Shown piece after piece: positions 16,707 through 26,002 of a stretch of 64,000 nucleotides of DNA. The stretch's first letter is position 1; every line of letters begins with the position of its first letter. The position numbers were made by a program, and so were the translations under genes. The stretch is from contig NZ_LN876587.1 of assembly GCF_001282725.1 (NCBI RefSeq), positions 925,695 through 989,694 on the forward strand. Direction: 5' to 3'. Under the pieces are notes generated by a model. The model ran no database searches. It saw nothing but the letters and a program-made list of their open reading frames with translations, and was not told where the DNA came from. Origin of the DNA: Inediibacterium massiliense (GTDB lineage: Bacteria; Bacillota; Clostridia; Peptostreptococcales; Thermotaleaceae).

Positions 16707-19424
16707 TTAAATATTTGTCTTGATTTCTTCTCCGATATAAGAAGTTTCTTTCTTTGTAAATAATTTTTTTCTTATCATATTCAAAGGAATGATACAGAAA
16801 GATAAACCTATTATAATCATCCATTCATGTATATTTAAAGGTGTGGTACGAAGTATCTTTCCACCTATAAAAGTAAGCATGATTTGAACAAAGGTGATGA
16901 ATAGTACAACTTTTGAAAAACCAGGATTTTTTCTAATATTGTCAAATATATTTGCTTTTTCTGTTCTTGCATTAAACATATTAAATACATTTAAAAATAT
17001 AAAGAATGAGAAAAAGCCTGTTAAAAACACTATGTCTCCTTCAGAAGATCTAAAAGCTTTACGAATCATATCAGAAGAAAGAAACAAAATACTAACTATT
17101 GATACAAAGATTCCATTAAATAAAATCGAGTTCCACATAGATTTAGATACAATGCCTTCTGTTCTAGTTTTTGGTTTTTCAAGCATATATCTTAAAAGTG
17201 CAGGTTCTCCACCAAAGGCTAAGGCAGCTAGAGTATCCATTACAAGGTTTACCCAAAGCATTTGAGTCATGGTAAGAGGTAGTCCTCCTGCTAGTCCTAA
17301 AAAAGGTCCCATAAAAGCTACGAGTACAGCTGCTACATTAATAGTTAATTGGAATATAATAAACTTTTGTATACTCTTAAAGATAGTTCTTCCATAAAGA
17401 ATAGATTTTGTAATAGATAAGAAGTTGTCATCAAGTACTACAATATCTCCAGCTTCTTTTGCTACTTCTGTACCTGATCCCATTGCAAAGCCAACATCAG
17501 CTCTTTTTAGTGCAGGAGAGTCATTGACACCATCTCCTGTCATACCAACTACTAATCCTAGTTCTTGAGAAATTTTTACAAGTCTAGATTTATCACTAGG
17601 AAGTGCACGGCTTATGACACGAATATGAGGAAGAACTTTTTTTAGTTCATCATCTGTCATATGATTAATTTCTTCTGAAGTAAAAGCTAAGTCTGTATCA
17701 TTTTTTAAAAGTCCTGTTTCTTTTGCAATAGCTACGGCTGTTTCTTTACGATCTCCTGTAATCATTACTACTTGAATACCTGCATTTTGGGCTTCTTTTA
17801 TAGCTTTTATTGATTCTAATCTAATTTCATCTCTGATTCCTATAATTCCTACAAGGGTATAATCTCCTGTTACTTGGTCATCTTTAATTTTGCCATCTGA
17901 AGTAACAAAAGCTAATAATCTCATAGAACGACTTGCTAAAGTTTCCATTTGTTTATCTAAACGATCATAAAGGTCTTTTGAAAAAGTTTGTTTATTTCCT
18001 TCTGAGTCATAATATTGTGTACATTTATCTAATAATTTTTCAGGAGCACCTTTGATTAAGACACCATTAAAATCACCATTTAATTGACTTGCTGAGAATT
18101 TTCTACTGCTGCTAAATTCAATGTCTGCTATTTTACTAAATGTATTTGAAGAATCAAATGTGAAATCTACAAAATTCATTAAAGCTCGATCTGTAGCATT
18201 TCCTCCTACTATTTGAGGGTGATCTGTATGGGTATTACTAAGTACTGCTGCTGTATTATATTGTATAGAAGTTTTCATCAGTTTTTTAAGGGGTGTAGAG
18301 AGCTGTCCAAAGGATTTGAAGCTTTCTCCATTTCCTGTCATAAATTCTACACATTCAAGATGTCCCTTTGTAATAGTACCTGTTTTATCACTAAACAAAA
18401 TATTGATACTTCCTGCTGTTTCAATTCCTATTAACTTTCTTACTAATAAGTTGTCAGCCAAAAGCTTACGCATATTAAGAGATAATACAATAGCGATCAT
18501 CATAGGTAAACCTTCAGGAACAGCTACAACAATAATGACGATTGCCAATATGAAAGCTGTAACCAAATCATTCAAAGGATTTCCAAGGGCAGGATATTGA
18601 TTTGTCCAATTGCTTAAGTATTGTAATATCGCTTGGGTATTAAACTGATTATCAATTACTGCAGTTTTAAAGAAATAAGAGATAGCAATTAATGTTCCGC
18701 CAATATATCCAAAAAGAGCAATTTTATCTGCTAAATCCTTTAACTTGATTTTTAAAGGAGATTCGATGTCATCTCCCATAGATAACTCTTGAGCAATTTT
18801 TCCAAAGGTAGTTGCATCGCCAATTCTTGCAGCAATTAAAATGGCTTCACCTGAAGTGACTACAGAACCTCTATAAACTTTTTTAGGGTCTGAAAAATCT
18901 TCTTTTGAAAAATCAATTGGAGTGGAAGAAGATACTTTAGATACTTCCTCTGATTCACCATTTAAAGTAGATTGATCTACTTTAATACTTCCATCAAGAA
19001 TAAATCCATCTACTGGAACTTTATCTCCAGGTTGTAGAAGAATATGATCTCCTTTTACAATTTCATCAATTAATAGTTCCTGAGCGAATCCGTCTCTGAA
19101 TACTTTAATACGAATTTTAGAAGCTTCTTCCTGTAATTTTTGAAATGAGTTTTCATTACTATATTCACTAATAGTAGAAATAAGTGTTGCTAAAACTACT
19201 GCTAAGGCAATTCCTAAGGATTCATACCATTCAGATTTTCCAAAGAAAAAAAAGACTACATTAATCAGTAATGCTACAATAAGTATTTTAATGATAGGGT
19301 CATTTAAATTTCCTTTTAACTTGTCCCAAAATGTTTCTCCTTGTGAAGGAGTAAGTTGATTGGTTCCATGCTTCTGACGAGAAAGTTCTACTTCTTCTGA
19401 TGTTAATCCATTGTAAAATTTCAT
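16707..19424 (-). CDS. Calcium-transporting P-type ATPase, PMCA type
   Basis: A 905-residue P2B-type ATPase. The N-terminal cation_ATPase_N segment is KFYNGLTSEEVELSRQKHG. The actuator domain has LNGESEEVS (the TGES site in the form usual for this subgroup). The M4 motif is VVAVPEGLPMM, with phosphorylation site FSDKTGTITKG near residue 350. A KGAPEKLL nucleotide site and the GMTGDGVNDSPALKRAD hinge follow, then four C-terminal membrane segments. It is likely a plasma-membrane calcium exporter. It stands alone and is transcribed divergently from the DUF1836 gene, with AGGAGGATAAA before the ATG. Confidence 0.93.
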   Translation of the reverse strand: MKFYNGLTSEEVELSRQKHGTNQLTPSQGETFWDKLKGNLNDPIIKILIVALLINVVFFFFGKSEWYESLGIALAVVLATLISTISEYSNENSFQKLQEEASKIRIKVFRDGFAQELLIDEIVKGDHILLQPGDKVPVDGFILDGSIKVDQSTLNGESEEVSKVSSSTPIDFSKEDFSDPKKVYRGSVVTSGEAILIAARIGDATTFGKIAQELSMGDDIESPLKIKLKDLADKIALFGYIGGTLIAISYFFKTAVIDNQFNTQAILQYLSNWTNQYPALGNPLNDLVTAFILAIVIIVVAVPEGLPMMIAIVLSLNMRKLLADNLLVRKLIGIETAGSINILFSDKTGTITKGHLECVEFMTGNGESFKSFGQLSTPLKKLMKTSIQYNTAAVLSNTHTDHPQIVGGNATDRALMNFVDFTFDSSNTFSKIADIEFSSSRKFSASQLNGDFNGVLIKGAPEKLLDKCTQYYDSEGNKQTFSKDLYDRLDKQMETLASRSMRLLAFVTSDGKIKDDQVTGDYTLVGIIGIRDEIRLESIKAIKEAQNAGIQVVMITGDRKETAVAIAKETGLLKNDTDLAFTSEEINHMTDDELKKVLPHIRVISRALPSDKSRLVKISQELGLVVGMTGDGVNDSPALKRADVGFAMGSGTEVAKEAGDIVVLDDNFLSITKSILYGRTIFKSIQKFIIFQLTINVAAVLVAFMGPFLGLAGGLPLTMTQMLWVNLVMDTLAALAFGGEPALLRYMLEKPKTRTEGIVSKSMWNSILFNGIFVSIVSILFLSSDMIRKAFRSSEGDIVFLTGFFSFFIFLNVFNMFNARTEKANIFDNIRKNPGFSKVVLFITFVQIMLTFIGGKILRTTPLNIHEWMIIIGLSFCIIPLNMIRKKLFTKKETSYIGEEIKTNI

Positions 19425-19615
19425 GTTTTTTATCCTCCTTATCTAAATGTAGAAAGATATAGTTTTGAAAACCATATCCAAACTATATAGATATAATATT
19501 ATTTAGTTTAATATATTGCAATATATGAATGTATATGTTTTTGGGGGTATATAAGAAAAAATCATAAAATATCTCTTTTATTCTTTGTTTTTCTAAGAAT
19601 ATCTTTTAGTATTAG

Positions 19616-19664
19616 TAAGTATACTTATTTATATGTTTATAGATAGTATTAAATACCGTATAAT
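19616..19664 (+). promoter_or_regulatory. Palindrome and promoter ahead of the DUF1836 gene
   Basis: TAAGTATACTTA (19616-19627) is a perfect 12-bp palindrome. A weak TTTATA and a perfect TATAAT (19659-19664) 17 bp apart follow. It lies between divergent genes and could be an operator for either side; the regulator is unknown. Confidence 0.4.
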
Positions 19665-19681
19665 AGATTTGGGGTGATAAT

Positions 19682-20299
19682 ATGATTCATAAGGATGAAA
19701 TACTAAAACTTGTAGAAGAATTATCTTTTTCAGATGAAATAAAGCTTTCTGATATTCCAGATCTACATTTATATATAGGACAAGTTCAAAACTTTTTAAC
19801 AGATAAGTTAAGTCATTTAAAGAGATCTAAAAAAGATAAAATTTTAACTACGACTATGATTAACAATTATACAAAAGATAATTTGCTAATGAAACCAACA
19901 AAAAGTAAACAATATACAAAAGAGCATATTATTTTAATGATTTTGTTATATTATTTAAAACAGATTTTATCTTTAGATGATATAAAAAGAATATTTAAAG
20001 TAGTGTTAAAGGATATGTCTACTACAGAAGATGATGTAATTGCTTTAGAGGATATTTATTCTATTTTCATAGATCTTAAAAATGATGAGTTTAGAGGAAT
20101 TAATGATACGTTATCTAGAAATTTAGATGCTATTTTAGAAAAAACCAAAAATATTAACAGTCAAAATCCTCAAGAAAAAGAAAAAGACCAAGAAATGGCA
20201 GAATTATTTTTAGTAGTAATTATGTTAGTAGCACAAGCTCATGCACAAAAAAGGTTGGCAGAAAAAATTATTGATACTTACTTTAAAGAAGATGAGTAG
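19682..20299 (+). CDS. DUF1836 family protein
   Basis: A 205-residue protein of the DUF1836 family. The characteristic middle part is TMINNYTKDNLLMKPTKSKQY, written in two pieces: TMINNYTKDNLL, then MKPTKSKQYTKEHI. It resembles a winged or MerR-like helix-turn-helix that reads minor DNA features, so a regulatory role is plausible. The C-terminal ~60 residues are charged and then hydrophobic (ELFLVVIMLVAQAHAQKRLAE). No neighbour gives a clear function. Confidence 0.75.
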   Translation: MIHKDEILKLVEELSFSDEIKLSDIPDLHLYIGQVQNFLTDKLSHLKRSKKDKILTTTMINNYTKDNLLMKPTKSKQYTKEHIILMILLYYLKQILSLDDIKRIFKVVLKDMSTTEDDVIALEDIYSIFIDLKNDEFRGINDTLSRNLDAILEKTKNINSQNPQEKEKDQEMAELFLVVIMLVAQAHAQKRLAEKIIDTYFKEDE

Positions 20300-20326
20300 A
20301 AAAGCTCAAAAAATTTCAGTTGAATG

Positions 20327-20385
20327 TTGACAAATTTACTTGGGTATAATATACTTAAAACAGAATTCATAGTAAATTACTTGGG
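20327..20385 (+). promoter_or_regulatory. iscR promoter with TTACTTGGG repeat
   Basis: TTGACA (20327-20332), 17 bp, TATACT (20350-20355). TTACTTGGG occurs in the spacer (around 20336-20344) and again at 20377-20385, 41 bp apart. One copy overlaps the promoter and one lies in the leader, as expected for autoregulation by the RrF2 protein. Confidence 0.65.
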
Positions 20386-20404
20386 ATTCCGAAGGAGTGA
20401 TAGA

Positions 20405-20851
20405 ATGAAGCTATCTACCAAGGGAAGGTATGGAGTAAAAGCTATGTTTGAATTAGCATTAACCTTTGGGGAAGGACCTATAGCTTTAAATAGCATTGCA
20501 GAAAAACAAAATATTTCTGTTCATTATCTAGAACAGCTCTTTGCTAGTCTTAGGAAAGCAGGACTTGTTAAGAGTATAAGGGGGGCACAAGGAGGTTATA
20601 TGCTCTCTAAAAAACCTGAAGAGATTACTGTTGGGGATATCATAAGAACTTTAGAAGGACCCGTAGCTCCCTCAGAATGTGTTATAGAGGATGAAAAAAC
20701 AGAATGTTATAAAGCGGATTATTGTGTAACAAGAACTATATGGGAAAGAATAAGAGACAGTATTAATGAAGTGGTAGATAATATTACACTTCAAGATATG
20801 ATTAATGATTACAAAAAAATCAATAAAGATGCTTATATGTATTATATATAA
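20405..20851 (+). CDS. iscR: Rrf2-family Fe-S regulator IscR
   Basis: A 148-residue Rrf2 winged-helix regulator starting MKLSTKGRYGVKAM. The DNA-reading region is SVHYLEQLFASLRKAGLVKS, followed by the wing RGAQGGYMLS. Three cysteines in ECVIEDEKTECYKADYC (about residues 92-107) match the [2Fe-2S] ligands of IscR rather than CymR, which lacks them. In B. subtilis the same position next to iscS and mnmA is held by cymR. Here the cysteines argue for sensing Fe-S status and repressing the iscS-iscU genes that follow. ATG 20405 follows GAAGGAGTG. Confidence 0.88.
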   Translation: MKLSTKGRYGVKAMFELALTFGEGPIALNSIAEKQNISVHYLEQLFASLRKAGLVKSIRGAQGGYMLSKKPEEITVGDIIRTLEGPVAPSECVIEDEKTECYKADYCVTRTIWERIRDSINEVVDNITLQDMINDYKKINKDAYMYYI

Positions 20852-20871
20852 ACTTGCAGGGAGATGATGGA

Positions 20872-22053
20872 ATGAATAAAAGAGTGTATCTTGATTATTC
20901 TGCAACAACACCAGTCAAAAAAGAAGTTTTAGATGCCATGTATCCATATTTTACTGAAGAATTTGGAAATGCTTCAAGTATATATTCTTATGGAAGAGAA
21001 GCAAAAAAAGCAATAGATTTAGGAAGAAAAAATGTGGCTAATTTAATTGGTGCTCAAGCAGATGAAATATATTTTACAGCTGGAGGATCTGAAGCAGACA
21101 ACTGGGCTATTAAAGGAATTGCTTATGCAAATAAGCAAAAAGGAAATCATATTATTACTACAAAAATAGAACATCATGCAGTACTCCATGTTTGTGAATA
21201 CTTAGAAAAAGATGGTTTTGAAGTTACTTATCTAGATGTAGATGAGGATGGTTTAATTAATATAGAAGATTTTAAAAATGCTATTACAGATCAAACCATA
21301 CTTATTTCTATCATGTTTGCAAATAATGAAATAGGAACTATAGAGCCTATCGAAGAAATAGGAAAAATTGCAAAAGAAAAGAAAATATATTTTCATACTG
21401 ATGCTGTTCAGGCTTTGGGAAATGTAGAGATTGATGTGAAAAAATTAAATATTGATTTAATGTCTATGTCTGCTCATAAAATTTATGGTCCAAAGGGAAT
21501 AGGAGCTTTATATATTAAAAAAGGAGTAAAGATACATTCTTTTATTCATGGTGGAGCACAAGAAAAAAGAAGAAGAGCAGGAACTGAAAATACTCCAGGA
21601 ATCGTAGGATTTGGAAAAGCCTGTGAAATAGCTTTAGAGAATATGGACAATCATATTGAAAAATTAATAAAATTAAGAGATAGATTAATAAATGGAGTTA
21701 TAGAAAAAATAGATTATGTAAGAGTGAATGGACATAGAGAAAAAAGATTACCAGGAAATGCAAATATAGTATTTGAATTTATTGAAGGAGAATCCCTTTT
21801 ATTAAGCTTAGATTTAGTTGGAATTGCAGGTTCAAGCGGTTCTGCTTGTACATCAGGTTCATTAGACCCATCTCATGTTTTAATGGCTATTGGACTTCCT
21901 CATGAGATTGCTCATGGATCATTAAGACTTACTATTGGTGATTTTACTACAGAAGAAGATATAGATTATGTGCTTGAGGAACTTCCTAAAATTGTAGATC
22001 GACTAAGACAAATGTCACCACTATATGAAAATGTACAAGGGGGTCAAAAATAA
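20872..22053 (+). CDS. iscS: Cysteine desulfurase IscS/NifS
   Basis: A 393-residue PLP enzyme that removes sulfur from cysteine for Fe-S clusters and tRNA thiolation. Seen: LDYSATTPVKKEVLDAM at the N-terminus, SAHKIYGPKGIG with the PLP lysine near residue 203, and GSSGSACTSGSLDPSH with the persulfide cysteine near residue 325. The start is ATG 20872 rather than the in-frame TTG upstream. It follows iscR by 20 bp and its TAA overlaps the iscU ATG by one base, so it is one operon. Confidence 0.93.
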   Translation: MNKRVYLDYSATTPVKKEVLDAMYPYFTEEFGNASSIYSYGREAKKAIDLGRKNVANLIGAQADEIYFTAGGSEADNWAIKGIAYANKQKGNHIITTKIEHHAVLHVCEYLEKDGFEVTYLDVDEDGLINIEDFKNAITDQTILISIMFANNEIGTIEPIEEIGKIAKEKKIYFHTDAVQALGNVEIDVKKLNIDLMSMSAHKIYGPKGIGALYIKKGVKIHSFIHGGAQEKRRRAGTENTPGIVGFGKACEIALENMDNHIEKLIKLRDRLINGVIEKIDYVRVNGHREKRLPGNANIVFEFIEGESLLLSLDLVGIAGSSGSACTSGSLDPSHVLMAIGLPHEIAHGSLRLTIGDFTTEEDIDYVLEELPKIVDRLRQMSPLYENVQGGQK

Positions 22054-22487
22054 TGTATACAGAAAAAGTAATGGATCATTTTACAAATCCAAGAAATGTT
22101 GGAGAAATAGAAAATGCAGATGGAGTAGGACAAGTAGGAAATGCAAAATGTGGAGATATCATGAAAATCTATTTAAAAGTAGAAAATGATATCATTGAAG
22201 ATGTAAAGTTTAAGACTTTTGGATGTGGATCTGCTATTGCATCTTCTAGTATTGCAACAGAAATGATCAAAGGAAAATCTATACAAGATGCAATTAAGCT
22301 TACAAACAAAGCTGTAGTAGAAGCACTAGAAGGACTTCCACCACAAAAAATTCATTGTTCTGTATTAGCAGAACAAGCCATCAAATCAGCGTTGTATGAT
22401 TATGCACAAAAGCACAATATTCAATTAGATGGATTAGAAGATTTTGATCCTAATGAAGATCATCATCATGATGAGGAAGCAGAATAA
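22053..22487 (+). CDS. iscU: Fe-S cluster scaffold IscU/NifU-N
   Basis: A 144-residue scaffold. The three cluster-binding cysteines are in GNAKCGDIMK, KTFGCGSAIASSS and KIHCSVLAEQA. The C-terminal tail is extended and ends in an acidic/His-rich stretch (DPNEDHHHDEEAE), which may bind metal. The start overlaps the iscS stop (TAATG). A perfect terminator begins at its stop codon. Confidence 0.92.
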   Translation: MYTEKVMDHFTNPRNVGEIENADGVGQVGNAKCGDIMKIYLKVENDIIEDVKFKTFGCGSAIASSSIATEMIKGKSIQDAIKLTNKAVVEALEGLPPQKIHCSVLAEQAIKSALYDYAQKHNIQLDGLEDFDPNEDHHHDEEAE

Positions 22488-22512
22488 GCCCAGGAATTCC
22501 TGGGCTTATTCT
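22483..22512 (+). terminator. iscRSU terminator
   Basis: AATAAGCCCAGGAA pairs perfectly with TTCCTGGGCTTATT, overlapping the iscU stop codon. Confidence 0.85.
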
Positions 22513-22527
22513 TTGAAGACAAGTTTG

Positions 22528-22701
22528 AAACAAAGTTATAAACAACGTCACTAATTTTCAAATTTGGAAAATATATAGAAACAATCGAAAATAGCATTAC
22601 AAACTCGCTTGCGCTCAAACAGTGTAATGCTAATCATTTTCTCACTTATTCTATATTTTCACAAATTCTCAATAATTGTTCCTTATGTTTAGACTTTGTT
22701 T
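22528..22701. repeat. 174-bp imperfect inverted repeat (MITE-like or structured RNA)
   Basis: The two halves pair along nearly their whole length: AAACAAAGT (22528-22536) with ACTTTGTTT (22693-22701), GAAAATATATAGAA with TTCTATATTTTC, and TAGCATTACA (22592-22601) with TGTAATGCTA (22623-22632). The 21-nt apical part, CTCGCTTGCGCTC, is strikingly G+C-rich for this genome. No coding frame is found. It fills most of the gap between iscU and mnmA. Confidence 0.7.
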
Positions 22702-22779
22702 TTATATAATTTATTAACGATTTGAATACATAATTATATATATATTATAGAAAAATAAATAATAAAAGCAGGTGATCAA

Positions 22780-23877
22780 GTGACTTTATTAGATAAGAAA
22801 AAAGTAGTAGTAGGAATGAGTGGTGGTGTAGATAGTTCAGTAGCTGCTTATGTTTTGCAAAAACAAGGATATGAAGTGATTGGAGTAACCATGCAGGTTT
22901 GGCCAGATATGGAGGAAGAAGAAGTAGAAAGAGTAGGAGGCTGCTGTGGGCTATCTGCTGTAGATGATGCAAGAAGAGTAGCAGATAAATTGGGAATTCC
23001 CTTTTATGTTATGAATTTTAAAGAAATTTTTGAAAAAAAAGTAATTGACTATTTTGTAGATGAATATGTAAAGGGGAGAACTCCTAATCCTTGTATTGCC
23101 TGTAATAAATTTATGAAGTTTGAAGAGCTCTTAAGACGAGCTCATAATTTAGGAGCTTATTATGTAGCTACAGGACATTATGCTAAAATTTCATATGAAA
23201 ATAATGAGTATAAAATCAAAAGATCTAATGCAGTAGCTAAAGATCAAACTTATGCTTTATACAATTTTACACAAGAACAGTTAAAGCATACACTAATGCC
23301 CTTAGGGGAGTTTTCATCAAAGGATGAAGTGAGAAAAATTGCAGCAGAGCTCGGACTGGAGACAGCTGCAAAACCAGATAGTCAAGAAATTTGTTTTGTA
23401 AAAGATAATGACTATGGAAATTTTATTTCAAAAAGAAAACCAAACAAAATTGTTCCGGGAAATTTTGTTGATAAAGATGGAAATATATTAGGAAAACATC
23501 ATGGAATTATTTATTATACTATAGGTCAAAGAAAAGGTTTAGGAATTGCTTTAGGGAAACCTATGTATGTAGTAGATATTATTCCAAAGAAAAATCAAGT
23601 TGTATTAGGAGAAAATGAAGAAGTTTTTGGGAAAGAACTTTTAGTAGAAGATGTTAATTTTATTGTACCTAGTCAAATAAGCCCCAAAATGAATATAAAA
23701 GCACAAATAAGATACAATGCAAAGCCTTCAGAAGCTACTTTATATGTGGAAGAAAATAATCAAGTACGTATTATATTTGAAAAACCTCAAAGAGCGATTA
23801 CACCTGGACAAGCAGCTGTATTTTATAATGGAGATGAACTCTTAGGAGGAGGAACAATTGTAAGAAAAGTAATATAA
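22780..23877 (+). CDS. mnmA: tRNA-specific 2-thiouridylase MnmA
   Basis: A 365-residue enzyme that thiolates the wobble uridine of tRNAs for Lys, Glu and Gln. The PP-loop is [13 protein letters not shown] near residue 12. The catalytic cysteines are in [12 protein letters not shown] and [10 protein letters not shown]. The C-terminal half contains [13 protein letters not shown], followed by the beta-barrel. The start is GTG 22780 after AGGTGATCAA. It uses sulfur delivered by the IscS encoded just upstream. Confidence 0.93.
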   Translation: MTLLDKKKVVVGMSGGVDSSVAAYVLQKQGYEVIGVTMQVWPDMEEEEVERVGGCCGLSAVDDARRVADKLGIPFYVMNFKEIFEKKVIDYFVDEYVKGRTPNPCIACNKFMKFEELLRRAHNLGAYYVATGHYAKISYENNEYKIKRSNAVAKDQTYALYNFTQEQLKHTLMPLGEFSSKDEVRKIAAELGLETAAKPDSQEICFVKDNDYGNFISKRKPNKIVPGNFVDKDGNILGKHHGIIYYTIGQRKGLGIALGKPMYVVDIIPKKNQVVLGENEEVFGKELLVEDVNFIVPSQISPKMNIKAQIRYNAKPSEATLYVEENNQVRIIFEKPQRAITPGQAAVFYNGDELLGGGTIVRKVI

Positions 23878-23882
23878 TTGAA

Positions 23883-23908
23883 ATGCACTTTTGAGTGCAT
23901 TTTTTTTA
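23883..23908 (+). terminator. mnmA terminator
   Basis: ATGCACTTTTGAGTGCAT forms a hairpin followed by a run of Ts. Confidence 0.85.
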
Positions 23909-23959
23909 TTTATAAGTGGAATCATAAAAATATAGCAATTAAATGTGTGGTGAGATAAG

Positions 23960-24490
23960 ATGCTTAAAAGAGGAAGTGAATGTATAGGATTACCAGTACT
24001 ATGTTTAGAAGAAGGCTGTAGAGTTACTACTGTAAAAGATGTTCTTTATTGTAATCAAAATTTTCATATTTTTTCTTTTCTAGTTCAAGAAGGTGGCTAT
24101 TTTTATGAGCCTAAAATGATATTTTTTAAAGATATTTTAGAAATTCATGAAAATAGTATTAAGATTCAAAGTCAAAAAAATATTCATACCATCAAAAGGA
24201 AGATAGAAAAGGTAGATTCTATTCAAAGTATTATAGGATTAGATATTAGGACCAGTGATGATAATACAATAGGAATGGTACAAGATGTTATGATAGAAAC
24301 AGAGACTGGAAGAATAGTAAATTTAGTTTTAGCAGAAAGTTTGTTTGATGATTTAATGGAAGGAAGACCCTATTTGCCAGTCACAAATATTTTTGATATT
24401 CATGAAAAATCTATTAGGTTACCTCAAAATATGATTCACTCTATTCTTTATGATACAGGAGGCATCAAAAAAAAATTTTCTCTAGAATGA
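23960..24490 (+). CDS. PRC-barrel domain protein
   Basis: A 176-residue protein with two PRC-barrel-like halves. The second is clearest: IIGLDIRTSDDNTIGMVQDV, then ETETGRIVNLVLAES. Related YlmC/YmxH-type proteins in Firmicutes are sporulation or RNA-associated, but the biochemical role is unknown. It is followed by a tiny membrane protein gene and a terminator. The start is ATG 23960, with weak GGTGAGATA upstream. Confidence 0.75.
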   Translation: MLKRGSECIGLPVLCLEEGCRVTTVKDVLYCNQNFHIFSFLVQEGGYFYEPKMIFFKDILEIHENSIKIQSQKNIHTIKRKIEKVDSIQSIIGLDIRTSDDNTIGMVQDVMIETETGRIVNLVLAESLFDDLMEGRPYLPVTNIFDIHEKSIRLPQNMIHSILYDTGGIKKKFSLE

Positions 24491-24511
24491 TCAAAGAAAG
24501 GAGTGTCCCAA

Positions 24512-24694
24512 ATGAAAAACAGATTTTTTTCAGGGATGATTGCAGGAAGTATGCTTGGAATGACTACTGGAGTATATGCATATAAAAAAATGAGTCCTAG
24601 ACAAAGAAGAATGATTATGAAGAGAGGTAGAAAATTAATAAAGAATGCATCTAATGTAATAGATATGGTTCAATCTATGAGCATTTTAAGATGA
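24512..24694 (+). CDS. Small membrane-anchored protein (YtxH-like)
   Basis: A 60-residue protein. A short hydrophobic N-terminal segment, FFSGMIAGSMLGMTTGVYAY, is followed by a very basic stretch, KKMSPRQRRMIMKRGRK. This is the pattern of small YtxH/DUF-type membrane proteins. ATG 24512 follows AAAGGAGTG; a GTG nine bases upstream is less well placed. It may pair with the PRC-barrel gene 21 bp upstream. Function is unknown. Confidence 0.65.
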   Translation: MKNRFFSGMIAGSMLGMTTGVYAYKKMSPRQRRMIMKRGRKLIKNASNVIDMVQSMSILR

Positions 24695-24700
24695 CTTTAC

Positions 24701-24728
24701 AAAAAGCAGCTAATTCTAGCTGCTTTTT
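24701..24728 (+). terminator. Rho-independent terminator
   Basis: AAAAAGCAGCTA pairs with TAGCTGCTTTTT around a 4-nt loop. Confidence 0.9.
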
Positions 24729-24766
24729 ACAAAGTCAGATTGAATATGAGTATGAGGAGGAAAAGA

Positions 24767-25954
24767 ATGAGTAAACCTGTATATTATCTTTTTTATATTT
24801 TAAATATAGGAATTCGTTTATTTCTTGTTTTGTTATTAGGGTTTTGTATTTATTATTTAATTCATATTGGAAATCAATATATTGATGTACATAAAAGACT
24901 GAAAATGAAAAAAAAATATTTTTTTTATTTATGGATTGGTATGATTGGTTTTTTATTCATTCTTTTAATTTATCATTTTAGAAGTATTTTATGGAAATTA
25001 GTGATTCCTATTCTTTGGGCTATTGTATTTTCTTACTTATTAAATCCCATCGTAACACAAATTGATAAAAAAGGAATAAAAAGAGTTTGGAGTGTAACCA
25101 TTGTGTATTTGTCTATTATTATGATTATTTTTCTCATATCGTTTATAGTAACTCCTGCTATGATGAAAGAGACGAAAAAATTAGTAGAATTATTTCCTCA
25201 ATATACAAAAGAAACAAATCAATTTTTAAATGATTTATATATAAAAATTGAAAAATTAGATCATTTTTCTCCTGAACTAAGATTTATGAAGGATAGTGTT
25301 GAAGAAAATTTGTATAAAATACAAAACATTTTTACAAAAGGTATGAAAAATATCACATTGGGTATATTTAATATATTTTCTAAAATAGTTACGATTGTGT
25401 TAATTCCTATATTTTCTTTTTATTTTTTAAAGGACATAGAATATTTTAAAAAGAAAATCATGTTTTGTATACCTAAAAGTTGTAGATGTGAATGTATTAG
25501 AATTTTTAGAGATATTCACTTATTATTAAATAAATTCATCAGAGGACAATTTATTGTAGCGTTTTTAGTAGGCATATTAAGTGTGATAGCTTTATTATTT
25601 ATTCAAGTAGATTTTGCTTTTTTAATAGGTATGATTGCAGGAATTTCAAATATTATTCCTTACTTTGGACCTATCATAGGTGCTGTTCCAGGAGTATTTA
25701 TTGCTTTATTAGATAGTCCTATAAAGGCTTTATGGGTGATTTTAGCTTTTACGATTATACAACAAATAGAAAGTGCGATTATTACTCCTAAAATAGTAGG
25801 AGAAAGTGTAGGACTTCATCCTATTACAGTGATATTGTCTTTATTATTAGGAGGTGAATGGTTTGGTTTAATAGGTCTTTTATTTGCTGTTCCAATTGCT
25901 GCAATTATAAAGATTGTTTCAGGACATATAATGGATTGGATGGTCAAAGGATAA
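24767..25954 (+). CDS. AI-2E family transporter (PerM/YueF type)
   Basis: A 395-residue polytopic membrane protein. Two N-terminal hydrophobic segments, a charged periplasmic-like loop and five or more further segments follow the DUF20/AI-2E layout. Conserved blocks are SYLLNPIVTQIDKKG, GMIAGISNIIPYFGPIIGA (near residue 290) and TPKIVGESVGLHPITVIL. ATG 24767 follows GAGGAGG; earlier ATGs lie in the ribosome site. Named members export AI-2 or act as Na+/H+ antiporters; the substrate cannot be predicted here. In B. subtilis a similar gene (yrrI) also lies next to alaS. Confidence 0.85.
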   Translation: MSKPVYYLFYILNIGIRLFLVLLLGFCIYYLIHIGNQYIDVHKRLKMKKKYFFYLWIGMIGFLFILLIYHFRSILWKLVIPILWAIVFSYLLNPIVTQIDKKGIKRVWSVTIVYLSIIMIIFLISFIVTPAMMKETKKLVELFPQYTKETNQFLNDLYIKIEKLDHFSPELRFMKDSVEENLYKIQNIFTKGMKNITLGIFNIFSKIVTIVLIPIFSFYFLKDIEYFKKKIMFCIPKSCRCECIRIFRDIHLLLNKFIRGQFIVAFLVGILSVIALLFIQVDFAFLIGMIAGISNIIPYFGPIIGAVPGVFIALLDSPIKALWVILAFTIIQQIESAIITPKIVGESVGLHPITVILSLLLGGEWFGLIGLLFAVPIAAIIKIVSGHIMDWMVKG

Positions 25955-25967
25955 GACATATAAAGAA

Positions 25968-25996
25968 TTGACAAGAAGTATGAATTTTTATATAAT
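25968..25996 (+). promoter_or_regulatory. alaS promoter
   Basis: TTGACA (25968-25973), a 17-bp spacer, TATAAT (25991-25996): a perfect sigma-A promoter ahead of the T-box leader. Confidence 0.88.
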
Positions 25997-26002
25997 CAAT
26001 TC

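Noticed and set aside
16894-18600. Plus-strand frames opposite the calcium ATPase
   Set aside because: Antisense shadows of a well-supported P-type ATPase, without ribosome sites.
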